A stretch of 64,000 nt of DNA from DASRAA01 sp963814165. GTDB lineage: Bacteria; Acidobacteriota; Terriglobia; Terriglobales; Acidobacteriaceae. The translations under genes and the position numbers were made by a program. The notes under the pieces are model-generated. The model was not told where the DNA came from, made no database searches, and worked only from the letters and a program-made list of their open reading frames with translations. Each line of letters starts with the position of its first letter. Position 1 is the stretch's first letter. This document shows positions 8,404 through 16,757 of the stretch, one piece after another. The stretch is taken from positions 248,001 to 312,000 of the forward strand of contig CAWFBW010000009.1 in the NCBI GenBank assembly GCA_963814165.1. Reading direction: 5' to 3'.

Positions 8404-9477
8404 CTAAGCGTGTGTGCGGGAGTCAAGGACTCTTTGCGCGAGATCGAGGTAAGCTTTGCTTACCGCCTTAGTTGCGTCGTGGAACGTGTCGAAGTTCTTT
8501 CCGATGGTCTCCGCGTAACCATGAGACTGTCGTTGCCTCCCATGTGCGAGTCCAAGAATGTAGGCGTCGTATCGCGCGAGGTCGATGACGAACTCCCGCC
8601 GACTCTTCTTCTGGCTGGAATACGGTACGTCGACCAGGGTCACCTGCTTTGGACGTATCCAAAATCGTCGGTGTCCGTCGAGAGTGATCAGATCGTATTC
8701 GGATCCCGTTAACTCCGGCCAGAACGCCTGCCGAACGCGAGACAACCACTGCTTCACCGCAGGCTGAGGTTGAAAGCGAGCTGTCCCAGGTTCGACGTAC
8801 TGCTTCAACTCCATGATGCGCCGTCGTGAGTTCTTGCCCTGTACAAGCACCCAAATGCGGATTACTCCCATTCTGCCACCCCGATCTTCCGGGCGGTTCG
8901 CGAGGCCAAGTATCTCTTCGGCCGGAAACAGCTCTTTGATGGTCCGGGCCTCGATATCGTAGTTGTAATGTTCGATCTTCCCTTCTTTGAACTTGAAGCC
9001 CTGATTGCAAGACCGCGCTCGCGCGTACTTCCATGCCATGTCGTCATACTGTGAGACCTTCATGGCAAGCCACTTTTGAACGGATGCGGGAGGCGCAACG
9101 GCCTTCTGCCTTAGTCCCAACAAATATGCTTCCTGCAACACGCGCCTTGAGCTTTCCGGACTCAGCGCCTTCACTGTAGTCACGTATCGGACATAGTCCA
9201 GAGCGAACGGCCCCTGACCGGCATCGTCGAAATCGACGTTCACAAACTTCATCAATCTCCGTCCATGCTTCGTCGTAAGCGGGAGAGGAGCGAAGTTGCC
9301 CAAGTGTGGATCGCCAGCAATCGTCCCTTCGAAACGTAGGAATCGCTTCAGAGGCTCCAGATCCGCACCGTGCTTCATGTAGCTCCAGAATTCTGGGCCG
9401 TTGCTGCGGATCAACTGCGAGAGATTGCTGGATTCATCGACCTGGTTGAACACAGGGTGCACGTTTGCAGCACTCAT
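8404..9477 (-). CDS. DUF2252 family protein
   Basis: This 357-residue protein contains the DUF2252 blocks FEGTIAGDPHLGNFAPLP (about 49-66) and VNVDFDDAGQGPFALDYVRY (about 79-98). The GDxHxxNF plus DFDD pair resembles the catalytic and metal-binding loops of aminoglycoside-phosphotransferase-like kinases, so phosphotransfer is a reasonable but unproven idea. No signal peptide is present, so it is probably cytoplasmic. The start has GAGAGGAG just upstream on the minus strand. It sits between a secreted kinase-like protein and a secreted phosphatase on the same strand, 160 bases before the latter. Confidence 0.8.
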   Translation of the reverse strand: MSAANVHPVFNQVDESSNLSQLIRSNGPEFWSYMKHGADLEPLKRFLRFEGTIAGDPHLGNFAPLPLTTKHGRRLMKFVNVDFDDAGQGPFALDYVRYVTTVKALSPESSRRVLQEAYLLGLRQKAVAPPASVQKWLAMKVSQYDDMAWKYARARSCNQGFKFKEGKIEHYNYDIEARTIKELFPAEEILGLANRPEDRGGRMGVIRIWVLVQGKNSRRRIMELKQYVEPGTARFQPQPAVKQWLSRVRQAFWPELTGSEYDLITLDGHRRFWIRPKQVTLVDVPYSSQKKSRREFVIDLARYDAYILGLAHGRQRQSHGYAETIGKNFDTFHDATKAVSKAYLDLAQRVLDSRTHA

Positions 9478-9581
9478 ACTCCACTCCTCTCAGGGACTGC
9501 CACATCGAACCAGACCACTGTGGTCCGGGGTGGATAGCCGTACGAATACTCGACAACGCCAAAGCCGGCACGACCACTGCT

Positions 9582-10982
9582 TCAATTCGGACGAGCCGTG
9601 CAATGGTTCGGTACACTGGGAAGGCCCGCCGGATTGTCTATGACGGTCAAGTCGGCCGGCTGATTCTTCCACCTGCAGCGGGCAGCGGCGACATCTTCGC
9701 GCTTCTGTTTGAATGCCGTAACCCACTGTTGCACGATCGCATCTTCGGATTGCCCTTGCTTGAAAGTCCCATCGCTGTTGTGGTGCTCAGGCATTTCGGC
9801 AAGCCGTCCTGCCTCGAACAGATCGGCGATCTGGCGATCTGAGAGTTGGCATAGCAATCCTGCCGCATAGCGGCGTCCCTCTTCACTGATGGTTGGATTG
9901 CCGAGACCGTCTTTCGCGGTCAAGCTCTTGTGCAACTCAGCCTGGCACTCAGAAGGCTGCTGGTTGCCAGACTTCGATGCCCCAGTAGGGGGACCGCCCT
10001 TTGCCCACACAGGCGCGCTCGACCACTTTTCCAGATTTACCTTTGCCGTCGAATTTGACGTGAATATTCCACCCCCACCGAAGGTAGCTCCGACGTCCTG
10101 CACTACGAGCCTGGACTCGTCACACGTGGTCGTGATGGGATGTGTGCTGGTGTCCATGTTTATTCCAATACAGATCAGGCGCTGTTGCGGCGGCTTATTG
10201 TCGCTATGCTTAATAAAAGCGGCCATGAGCTTGAGTGCGTCTTTCTCGTATGTCGGACGTCCATTGAGCTCCTGCATTTCTTTCCAGCTCCACCCCTCAT
10301 CGTCTTTCCCCACTTCGTACATCTTGTGGCCATCGACCTTCCTGACGAGTGAAGCCTGATCATACTTACGAAGTCCGACGCTCCCGTTGCCCGACATCGG
10401 ATCAGCAGGACAGTTCGTGCATATCACTCGAACGGGAAACCACGCGTCCGTATAGAAGCCCAAGGCCCAGAGCAGCCGACTGGATACAATTTCAGCGTAG
10501 ACCTCCCGGTTATCAGCGCCGAATTTCACCTTTATGGGTTCTTCGTTCATGTCCTCCGTAAAGGTCTGGATTGTTCCATCTTGACTCTCAACCTTCATCA
10601 CCTTGCACAGGAATTTGGGAGTGTTTCCGCCCATCTGTGAACCCGGGGATACGAATTCACAGGTGACTTTGTCGTTGTAGTGAAAAAGGAATAGTTTCTT
10701 CTTTTGTTTTGGGCCGGCCATGATGTCGACATCAGCAACATTCTTGGGCTCGACGATCAAAGCTTTCTTAATCGCTTCCTGTCTGTCTTTGGGCGAATAG
10801 AATTCCTTCTGTATCTTCTGAGTCGGTTCTGTGGTAGTGGCTTGCGACCACAGGGTTGGGGCGAAGCTCGAGCTGGCCAGCAGCAGCAGAGCTGCCGCAG
10901 CTCGCGAGTGCGCGGCAAGGTAGGCGAAACAGCGAACGTTTGAGACAGCCGAGAGTCGGCTGTGGTCGGTATTGGGGTTCAT
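9582..10982 (-). CDS. Secreted protein with kinase-like motifs, unrecognised family
   Basis: This 466-residue protein has an N-terminal hydrophobic segment (about 31-47) ending in a plausible cleavage site. No named family was recognised. Several spots recall atypical protein/lipid kinases: VKFG (about 152-155, possible ATP Lys), AEIVSSRLLWALGF (about 163-176, possible helix-C Glu), FIKHSDNKP (about 256-264, catalytic-loop-like) and VQDVGATFGGG (about 294-304, DxG-like metal loop). The order and spacing fit the HipA/PI3K/Fam20C type. Two Cys (CTNC, about 188-191) sit in between. The ATG at 10982 is used because GGAGAAAGGA precedes it; an in-frame start at 11024 lacks this. The 39-residue extension and the C-terminus are low complexity. 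Confidence 0.65.
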   Translation of the reverse strand: MNPNTDHSRLSAVSNVRCFAYLAAHSRAAAALLLLASSSFAPTLWSQATTTEPTQKIQKEFYSPKDRQEAIKKALIVEPKNVADVDIMAGPKQKKKLFLFHYNDKVTCEFVSPGSQMGGNTPKFLCKVMKVESQDGTIQTFTEDMNEEPIKVKFGADNREVYAEIVSSRLLWALGFYTDAWFPVRVICTNCPADPMSGNGSVGLRKYDQASLVRKVDGHKMYEVGKDDEGWSWKEMQELNGRPTYEKDALKLMAAFIKHSDNKPPQQRLICIGINMDTSTHPITTTCDESRLVVQDVGATFGGGGIFTSNSTAKVNLEKWSSAPVWAKGGPPTGASKSGNQQPSECQAELHKSLTAKDGLGNPTISEEGRRYAAGLLCQLSDRQIADLFEAGRLAEMPEHHNSDGTFKQGQSEDAIVQQWVTAFKQKREDVAAARCRWKNQPADLTVIDNPAGLPSVPNHCTARPN

Positions 10983-11024
10983 AGCGGTCCTTTCTCCAGA
11001 GGATGGCTGCATACTCAGGTCCAT

Positions 11025-12153
11025 TCAAACCCTTCGTCCAGACCGGAACCGGAAGTTATTAGTTTCAGAATCTGCCCACAGTCCCGGATCACTCAAGATA
11101 GATGATCATATTCCTTGCAATTGGCTTGCCGTATCCGATAGATTGAGAATTGTCGAGTAAATTGCCCGCAAGATGATCACTCGACGTCCATTTGACTACA
11201 GACGACCTCAGACGATGTGGCACCCGAAGGCTATCCTAAAGGATAGGTGCTATCCACTCCGAACTTCGGGAGCACCCAGTATTGCGTAACTGGACGAAAA
11301 ACTCTGTCCTTACTGAGGGGCTCTTGGGTGGCACGAACCCTCTGGACCCGCTAACGGTGCGTACTGTGCACATTCTGTTCCAGATCGGTCATAAAAGGAA
11401 GTGAAATCCGCAGTAAGATGAACCCGAATCCCAAAGGCGAACGGCGGATTTACCAGCCCAAGTGCAGCCATCGCCTGACCCAACCCTGCCCATAGCCAAG
11501 CCTACTTTATCGCCGCACGGCAGCGGGGTGTTCCAAGGGTGGTGTGCAGACACTTGGTCCGGCGGTCACAACGTCGGTACCGATATTGCATCGTGCGGAA
11601 TCCCAGATGTCTTCGCGTACTCGCCGCTGTGACGTCTAAAGACCGCCTGGTGAGCGTAGAACCACGGCGGGATGGCCGTCTGCGCCCGTGGTTTCTTCGC
11701 ATCGTAGTGGTTTGGTCAGCCAGTCGTAATGGGGCTTCCGAATCCACTTGGCAATCTTTCAGGCACCTTTCAACGATTCGTGCGCTGGACCGTCCGGATC
11801 GGGCTTCGCATATTTGCTGCCGGTACTAAGACCGAGGACGTCCGCCTGACGCGCGGCGCTGAAGCGCCGCTCTACCACAACCGCCACAGGCTACAACAAC
11901 TCCGAAACCGCTCTAAAGCCCTGACGCAAAGCCTCCCGAAATGAGTATTTCAGCAGCCTGCGAAGCCGTGCCACTTCAAGGCGAGAGATGGACTACATCA
12001 ACTGTGAAACCGCTAAAGGGGCGAGTCCAGGCTGCAGGTCAACCGCGGACGGAAGAGAAATCCGCGTCTCCCATCTTGATTTGAGCGGAAATACCGCCGC
12101 GACCCTGTGGACAGAATGGCGTTGCTAGGTTGCGGTGCGTGGTGGGGGAGCGC
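11025..12153. other. 1.1-kb intergenic region without a supported gene
   Basis: Open frames here are short, lack ribosome-binding sites and overlap each other on both strands. Visible structure is limited to a 7-bp hairpin at 11231-11246 (CTATCCT-AA-AGGATAG) and a palindrome at 11853-11870. The content looks like decayed sequence, but no ancestral gene could be identified. Confidence 0.5.
11853..11870. repeat. REP-like palindrome
   Basis: A perfect 7-bp inverted repeat (GCGGCGC / GCGCCGC) around TGAA is followed by TCTACCAC. Short palindromes of this form are often dispersed in intergenic DNA of this group; only one copy is visible here, so the repeat status is inferred. Confidence 0.35.
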
Positions 12154-12180
12154 AAAAAAGCCGGGGAGCCATCCCCCGGC
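12154..12180 (-). terminator. Rho-independent terminator of a PEP-CTERM gene
   Basis: On the minus strand a GCCGGGG / CCCCGGC hairpin is followed directly by six T. It lies 24 bases beyond the stop of the gene ending at 12204. Confidence 0.9.
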
Positions 12181-12203
12181 GCTTTAGATAAGGCACAAAC
12201 CAA

Positions 12204-12860
12204 TTAGAGATTGAGCTTGCGGCGCAGCGTGCCAGCCAGACCGAGGATTCCCGTCCCGAGGAGAACCAGCGAGCCGGGCTCAGGGACGCCGGTCAACTGG
12301 AAGGCATGCTCCTGGCCGTTGTTGAACCATCCGTCGCCGGCAGGAGGCAGGATGTCCTCGTTGCCGGTGATGGTACCGTTGAAATTGGTAGTTTCCCAAT
12401 AGACTTCGGCGCGGGCCGTATTGTTGAGGTCGCCATTGTGCAATCCGATCCAGTACTTCTGTCCGCCTAAGGCCAGGAAAGGCGAGATGTCAAAGCTATA
12501 GTAGTACTCGTCGTAGAATCCCAATACCACGTTGCCGGTAAAGGTCCGCGTGAGGTTGGTGCCTGCCAGGAATCCCTCGACCGCCGGATTGCCAAGATTC
12601 GGCTGGCCACTTGCATCGGAGTAGATGCCATACCAGATTGAACCTGCAAAGCCGTTTACGCTGGGACTTTCGATGGTCCAGAAATGTACGTCGGTAATCA
12701 ACGTCGAAGTCCGGAACATGAAATCCTCAGCCTGAATCCAGTTGGTCATCTCGTTGCCACCCTGCTGATTGGGAGCACCATTGTCGTACACCACAACTCC
12801 AGCGAAGGCAGTAGGAATCAACAGCAGACATAGAATGCAAGTTAGAAGTGTGCGTTTCAT
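12204..12860 (-). CDS. PEP-CTERM sorting domain-containing secreted protein
   Basis: This 218-residue exported protein has a signal peptide (MKRTLLTCILCLLLIPTAFA), a beta-rich body with many aromatic residues, and the C-terminal signal VPEPGSLVLLGTGILGLAG plus a LRRKLNL tail. The opening VVVYDNGAPN and the WxGLHNGD segment resemble the body of other secreted PEP-CTERM proteins. The start at 12860 is set by AAGGAAC 6-7 bases upstream; the longer in-frame start at 12944 would bury the signal peptide. It has its own terminator and is monocistronic. Exosortase-dependent anchoring is inferred from the tail. Confidence 0.9.
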   Translation of the reverse strand: MKRTLLTCILCLLLIPTAFAGVVVYDNGAPNQQGGNEMTNWIQAEDFMFRTSTLITDVHFWTIESPSVNGFAGSIWYGIYSDASGQPNLGNPAVEGFLAGTNLTRTFTGNVVLGFYDEYYYSFDISPFLALGGQKYWIGLHNGDLNNTARAEVYWETTNFNGTITGNEDILPPAGDGWFNNGQEHAFQLTGVPEPGSLVLLGTGILGLAGTLRRKLNL

Positions 12861-13055
12861 ATTGTTCCTTTCGAACTCGTGCCGGGTTATAAGTTGCGGG
12901 GGAGACAACCTAAGTCTACTCACGAGGACGGTGGCGCGGCACAAGAAAGAGGATGGGAAGTTGGAGAATTCCCAAAACGAACTGCCGGGTATGGAGAGGA
13001 ATTCAAGAAAAAGCGGGCGGGATGAGTTCGTCGCCCGCTCCGGACTGAGTTGTTT

Positions 13056-13436
13056 CTATCGTGCGGGAGGCGCTGCCGCCTTCTTTTTGTGTGGCAGCTT
13101 GCCACGCTGCTGGCCTTTCACGGTTGACTCATCTACCGGCGAACCCAACTCCGGGTGGCCGGCGCAGAGGTCGCCCGCGGGAATGAAGAAGAAGTGCACG
13201 ACGTTCTCGTCGGCGCCGCCCTGGCGTGTTTCGATGCGGTCGGCGTCAACCTTGGAAGAGCCGCCGGCGGTCAGGCAGTACATGGCATTTTCTGCGCATT
13301 GCGCGGTGAGGTTCGGACCTTTGGCGGCATTGGCTGCAGCGGCCGATCCCACGATTACGAGTTTGCTGGTGGGACGGCCCTGAAAGTCGAGCGCCAGTTT
13401 GTCGAGATGCGAAGGCGAAGCAAGGGCCGCGTCGTT
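13056..13436 (-). pseudogene. OmpA-like C-terminal domain fragment
   Basis: The open frame from just after a TGA (13437-13439) to the stop at 13056 encodes SPSHLDKLALDFQGRP, KLVIVGSA, NLTAQCAENAMYCLTAGG, VDADRIETR and VDESTVKGQQRG. This matches the peptidoglycan-binding OmpA domain pattern (helix, VxGxAD-like strand, aLSxxRAxxV-like helix, IxxxRI). The signal peptide and N-terminal part are missing, there is no good start codon, and the usual Arg of the helix is Cys. The first codons overlap the terminator of the neighbouring gene. It is best read as a truncated remnant rather than a short working protein. Confidence 0.6.
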
Positions 13437-13450
13437 TCAAAACGCGGCCC
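13424..13450 (-). terminator. Probable terminator of the PEP-CTERM gene at 13475
   Basis: A 9-bp perfect stem (GGGCCGCGT / ACGCGGCCC, as read on plus) lies 24 bases after the stop. On the minus strand it is followed only by TTGCTT, so the T-tract is weak. Confidence 0.6.
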
Positions 13451-13474
13451 AAATTGAAACAGGAACGGGTTGGG

Positions 13475-14095
13475 CTACAGGAACTTCTTGCGGGCCAGCA
13501 GACCGGCGAGGCCGCCGACCATCAACACCAAGGAGGAGGGCTCGGGAACCGGCGAGGGCGCAATGGTGAGCAGCTCCTGCGGACCTTCGGGATCAGTGTC
13601 GTACTGGCTCACCGGCGTATAGATTCCTACGCTATGAAAGTTCACTCCGGGGAATCCGGCATTGGCTTCCTGCTGTGCCAGATCAAGCCAGTTCTGCGCA
13701 CCGGTGGTCAGGGGAGTGGTGTTGTCGAATGTGTACCAAACGGCAATGTTGATGTCGGTCCACTGAGTCGAGGGGGTCACTTGCGTTTGCAACAGGATCC
13801 AGCCGGCTTCGTCGTAGAGCGTCGCCGCATTGGGCAGCTGATTAAAGCGCAGCAGGCTCAGGTTACCGGTGCCAAGATCGGTGTAGTTTGCCTCCCACGT
13901 CTGGCCGGGCAAACCACCGTGCTCCCAGTCATCACACATTACAGAGATGCCGGGGACGCCGTTAATTGTGGCCGTGTACGGATATCCCGCTTGCCATCCC
14001 TGCGGCTGAAACGAGGTAAACACGATTGTGATAGGGACGGCGAAACACGCCGCAGCGGCCAAGACCAAACCAAGTAGCACGACTAATCTTCTCAA
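13475..14095 (-). CDS. PEP-CTERM sorting domain-containing secreted protein (TTG start)
   Basis: This 206-residue exported protein has a signal peptide (RRLVVLLGLVLAAAACFA), a body with many Thr/Asn/Trp and a CDDWEHGG motif, and the C-terminal signal VPEPSSLVLMVGGLAGLLAR with a KKFL end. The TTG at 14095 is supported by AAGGAG six bases upstream on the minus strand; no ATG lies in a suitable place. The CDDW segment and the NIAVWYTF segment recall PEP-CTERM proteins whose body contains a conserved CDD...W pattern. It is the third intact PEP-CTERM gene within 9 kb. Confidence 0.87.
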   Translation of the reverse strand: MRRLVVLLGLVLAAAACFAVPITIVFTSFQPQGWQAGYPYTATINGVPGISVMCDDWEHGGLPGQTWEANYTDLGTGNLSLLRFNQLPNAATLYDEAGWILLQTQVTPSTQWTDINIAVWYTFDNTTPLTTGAQNWLDLAQQEANAGFPGVNFHSVGIYTPVSQYDTDPEGPQELLTIAPSPVPEPSSLVLMVGGLAGLLARKKFL

Positions 14096-14431
14096 GGAAT
14101 GCTCCTTTCCAGCCTGCTCGAGTACCGCAGAATCCTTCGGCTAAGGATGGGACGCCGGGGCAAGCCGCGATACTAAAGACATCAAGACCTAGCCAGAGGT
14201 CATCTCGACTGAGTACTTGAGGTGCGGTAACCTGGGAGTCCCGCTGTCAACTCAGATTATGTCCCTGTCTACACTGTGATGCAAGGGAATGCTACGCCAA
14301 ACCTCATATTTTATTAGCCTTGCGTTTCACGAAAGGGGCGCATCGGGCAAGACTTAGGTGCCGCCGCTTAGCAGAGAACGGCAATTCCGGCTGGCTACTT
14401 GTCCGCTGGTGTAGGCTATAGCGTTGAACCC
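14096..14431. other. Divergent promoter region between a PEP-CTERM gene and the polysaccharide locus
   Basis: 336 bases separate two divergent transcripts. It holds a small hairpin at about 14132-14146 (ATCCTTCGGCTAAGGAT) in the minus leader and an AT-rich patch at 14305-14315. No clean promoter hexamers could be assigned. Confidence 0.45.
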
Positions 14432-16732
14432 ATGAACAATCGGCTAAGGGTGGCGAACGCTGTGGACAGAGGTTTGCGGTGTGCCGTTCTGGTCGCGTCG
14501 CTCTGCCTGGTCGTTCTCGCCGGGGCCTCGGAAGGCCTGGCTCAGGCGACTCCTGCCAGCGCCGCGCCGAGCGAAGCGATGCCCAGCGCAGTCCCGGCTC
14601 CGCCGGTTTCTTCGGCGAGTCCGCAGTCGCAGCCGGTCGAGGCACCCAAGGCTTCCGCCGAGAACGCGGCCAAGACGGGCCATCCGCCAAACGGTCCGGC
14701 GAGCAAGACTCTCGAACTCACCGACTTCCAGCAACTCGTGGCCCAGTCGCTGGGCTACTCGCTGCCGATCTACGGCGCGAGCCTGTTTACGAACGCGCCG
14801 TCAACCTTTGCGCCGGTGGATCGCATTCCAGTGACCGCGAATTACGTGGTTGGTCCGGGAGACGAGTTGCTGATTCGCGCGTGGGGGCAGATTGATTTTG
14901 ACATTCACGCCCGGGTTGACCGCAGCGGCAGCATCTTCATCCCCGAGGTCGGCAAACTCAATGTCGCTGGGCTGAAGTTTGAACAGTTGCAGGGATTCTT
15001 GACTTCGCAAATCTCGCGCATCTATCAGAACTTCGACCTGAATGTGACGATGGGAGACCTGCGCTCCATCGACATCTACGTCGTGGGACAGGCGCAACAG
15101 CCGGGCCGCTACACCGTCAGCTCGCTGAGTACGCTGGCCAATGCGATCTTTGCTTCCGGCGGTCCGTCGCCGAGCGGGTCGATGCGACGCATTCAACTGA
15201 AGCGCGGCGGAAAAGTCGTGACCGAGTTCGATCTGTATGACCTGCTCATCCAGGGCGACAAGTCGCACGATGTTCCGTTGCAGCCGGAAGACGTGCTGTA
15301 CTTTCCGCCCGTTGGTCCGCAGGTCGCGGTGGGTGGACAGGTCAACACGCCGGCCGTGTACGAACTGAAGGGCGGAACCACGCTGGAAGACGTGTTCACT
15401 CTGGCCGGCGGACTCACGAACACAGCGTACGGCGGCAAAGTGTTGATCGAGGAGATCCGAGACCGCAATTCACGGCGCGTGGACGAAGTCAGTCTGAACC
15501 CGGCTGGACTAGCGCGGCCGATGCATGACGGCGACCTGGTGAACGTGGTTCCGCTGTCGCCGAAGTTTGAGAATGCCGTGACCCTGCGGGGCAACGTGGC
15601 CACGCCGGGGCGGTATCCGTGGCGCGAGGGGATGCGGGTCAGCGACTTGATTCCGAGCCGCGATTTTCTGGTGACACGGGAGTATTGGAAGCAGCAAAAC
15701 CAGATCACGCTGGAGTCGAATACGCCGGGCCCGAAGCCCTCAGGCGCGCAGTACGACGTGCGCAGGAACGCGCCCGACATCAACTGGGATTACGCCGTGG
15801 TGCAGCGGATGGATCCGGAGGACCTTTCGACGCGGCTGATTCCGTTTAACCTTGGCATGGCCATTCTTGAACACAACAATGCCAACGATGTGGCGCTGCG
15901 GCCCGGGGACATCGTTACGGTTTTTTCGCAGTCGGACCTCCGCGTGCCTGAGCTCAAGCAGACGAAGTTCGTCCGCCTCACGGGCGAATTCGGGGCGTCG
16001 GGCGTGTACCGCGTGAAGCCGGGCCAGCGTTTGCGCGACTTGGTGCGCGAAGCCGGCGGGTTGACGCCGTCAGCGTATTTGTATGGCGCGCAGTTCAGCC
16101 GCGAATCGGTGCGTGTCGAGCAGCAGCTCCGCCTGAACCAGATGATCGCCGAGACCGAGCGTAGCTTGAACCGGCATGCCGCGCAGCTCACCGCCACGTC
16201 CACGACACAAGCGGAGGTCGCTTCGGCCAATGCCAACATTGAGGCCGAGCGCGCCAGCCTGAATTTGCTGCGTCGCATCGAGCCGGACGGACGCATCGTG
16301 CTTAACATTCATCCCGACGACACGACCGTGGACACGATTCCCGACCTTGCGCTGGAGGATGGCGACGAGTTCTACGTGCCCAGCGTTCCGGCAACCGTGA
16401 CCGTGATCGGCGACGTGTACAACCAGGGCGCGTTTGTTCGTCAGCCGGGAAAGACGGTCAGCAACTACCTGCGGAATGCAGGCGGACCCACACGTGACGC
16501 CGACAAGGGGAAAATATTCGTAGTCCGCGCCAACGGAGGTGTGGTGAACAAGGACGCCTCTTCGTCATTCTGGTCGGGCGGCTTCGATGGAATGATCCTG
16601 ATGCCCGGTGATTCTGTCGTCGTGCCCGAGCAGACCGATCGCGGCTCGTTTGTCCGCGGCCTGAAGGATTGGTCCACGATCTTGTTTAACTTCGGCCTGG
16701 CGGCGGCCGCGATCAAAGTGCTGAGCCCGTAG
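14432..16732 (+). CDS. SLBB-domain polysaccharide export protein (Wza/outer-membrane auxiliary family)
   Basis: This is a protein of about 766 residues and the first gene of the polysaccharide locus. It has a signal peptide (about 13-38), then a Pro/Ala/Ser-rich linker. The polysaccharide export domain begins with VVGPGDELLIRAWGQ, and several SLBB repeats (VVGQAQQPGRY, VGGQVNTPAVYEL, LRGNVATPGRYPW, LTGEFGASGVYRV, VIGDVYNQGAF) follow. A hydrophobic segment near the C-terminus (TILFNFGLAAAAIKVL) may be a membrane anchor. Such proteins form the outer-membrane channel for exopolysaccharide. The ATG at 14432 is preferred over a TTG at 14399 because it places the signal peptide near the N-terminus. 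The Wzz-like gene follows 25 bases after. Confidence 0.92.
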   Translation: MNNRLRVANAVDRGLRCAVLVASLCLVVLAGASEGLAQATPASAAPSEAMPSAVPAPPVSSASPQSQPVEAPKASAENAAKTGHPPNGPASKTLELTDFQQLVAQSLGYSLPIYGASLFTNAPSTFAPVDRIPVTANYVVGPGDELLIRAWGQIDFDIHARVDRSGSIFIPEVGKLNVAGLKFEQLQGFLTSQISRIYQNFDLNVTMGDLRSIDIYVVGQAQQPGRYTVSSLSTLANAIFASGGPSPSGSMRRIQLKRGGKVVTEFDLYDLLIQGDKSHDVPLQPEDVLYFPPVGPQVAVGGQVNTPAVYELKGGTTLEDVFTLAGGLTNTAYGGKVLIEEIRDRNSRRVDEVSLNPAGLARPMHDGDLVNVVPLSPKFENAVTLRGNVATPGRYPWREGMRVSDLIPSRDFLVTREYWKQQNQITLESNTPGPKPSGAQYDVRRNAPDINWDYAVVQRMDPEDLSTRLIPFNLGMAILEHNNANDVALRPGDIVTVFSQSDLRVPELKQTKFVRLTGEFGASGVYRVKPGQRLRDLVREAGGLTPSAYLYGAQFSRESVRVEQQLRLNQMIAETERSLNRHAAQLTATSTTQAEVASANANIEAERASLNLLRRIEPDGRIVLNIHPDDTTVDTIPDLALEDGDEFYVPSVPATVTVIGDVYNQGAFVRQPGKTVSNYLRNAGGPTRDADKGKIFVVRANGGVVNKDASSSFWSGGFDGMILMPGDSVVVPEQTDRGSFVRGLKDWSTILFNFGLAAAAIKVLSP

Positions 16733-16757
16733 GGGCGGCAGACTGCAACACAAAACT

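Noticed and set aside
15193..15783. Long minus frame inside the SLBB export gene
   Set aside because: Antisense shadow of a clearly coding GC-rich gene.
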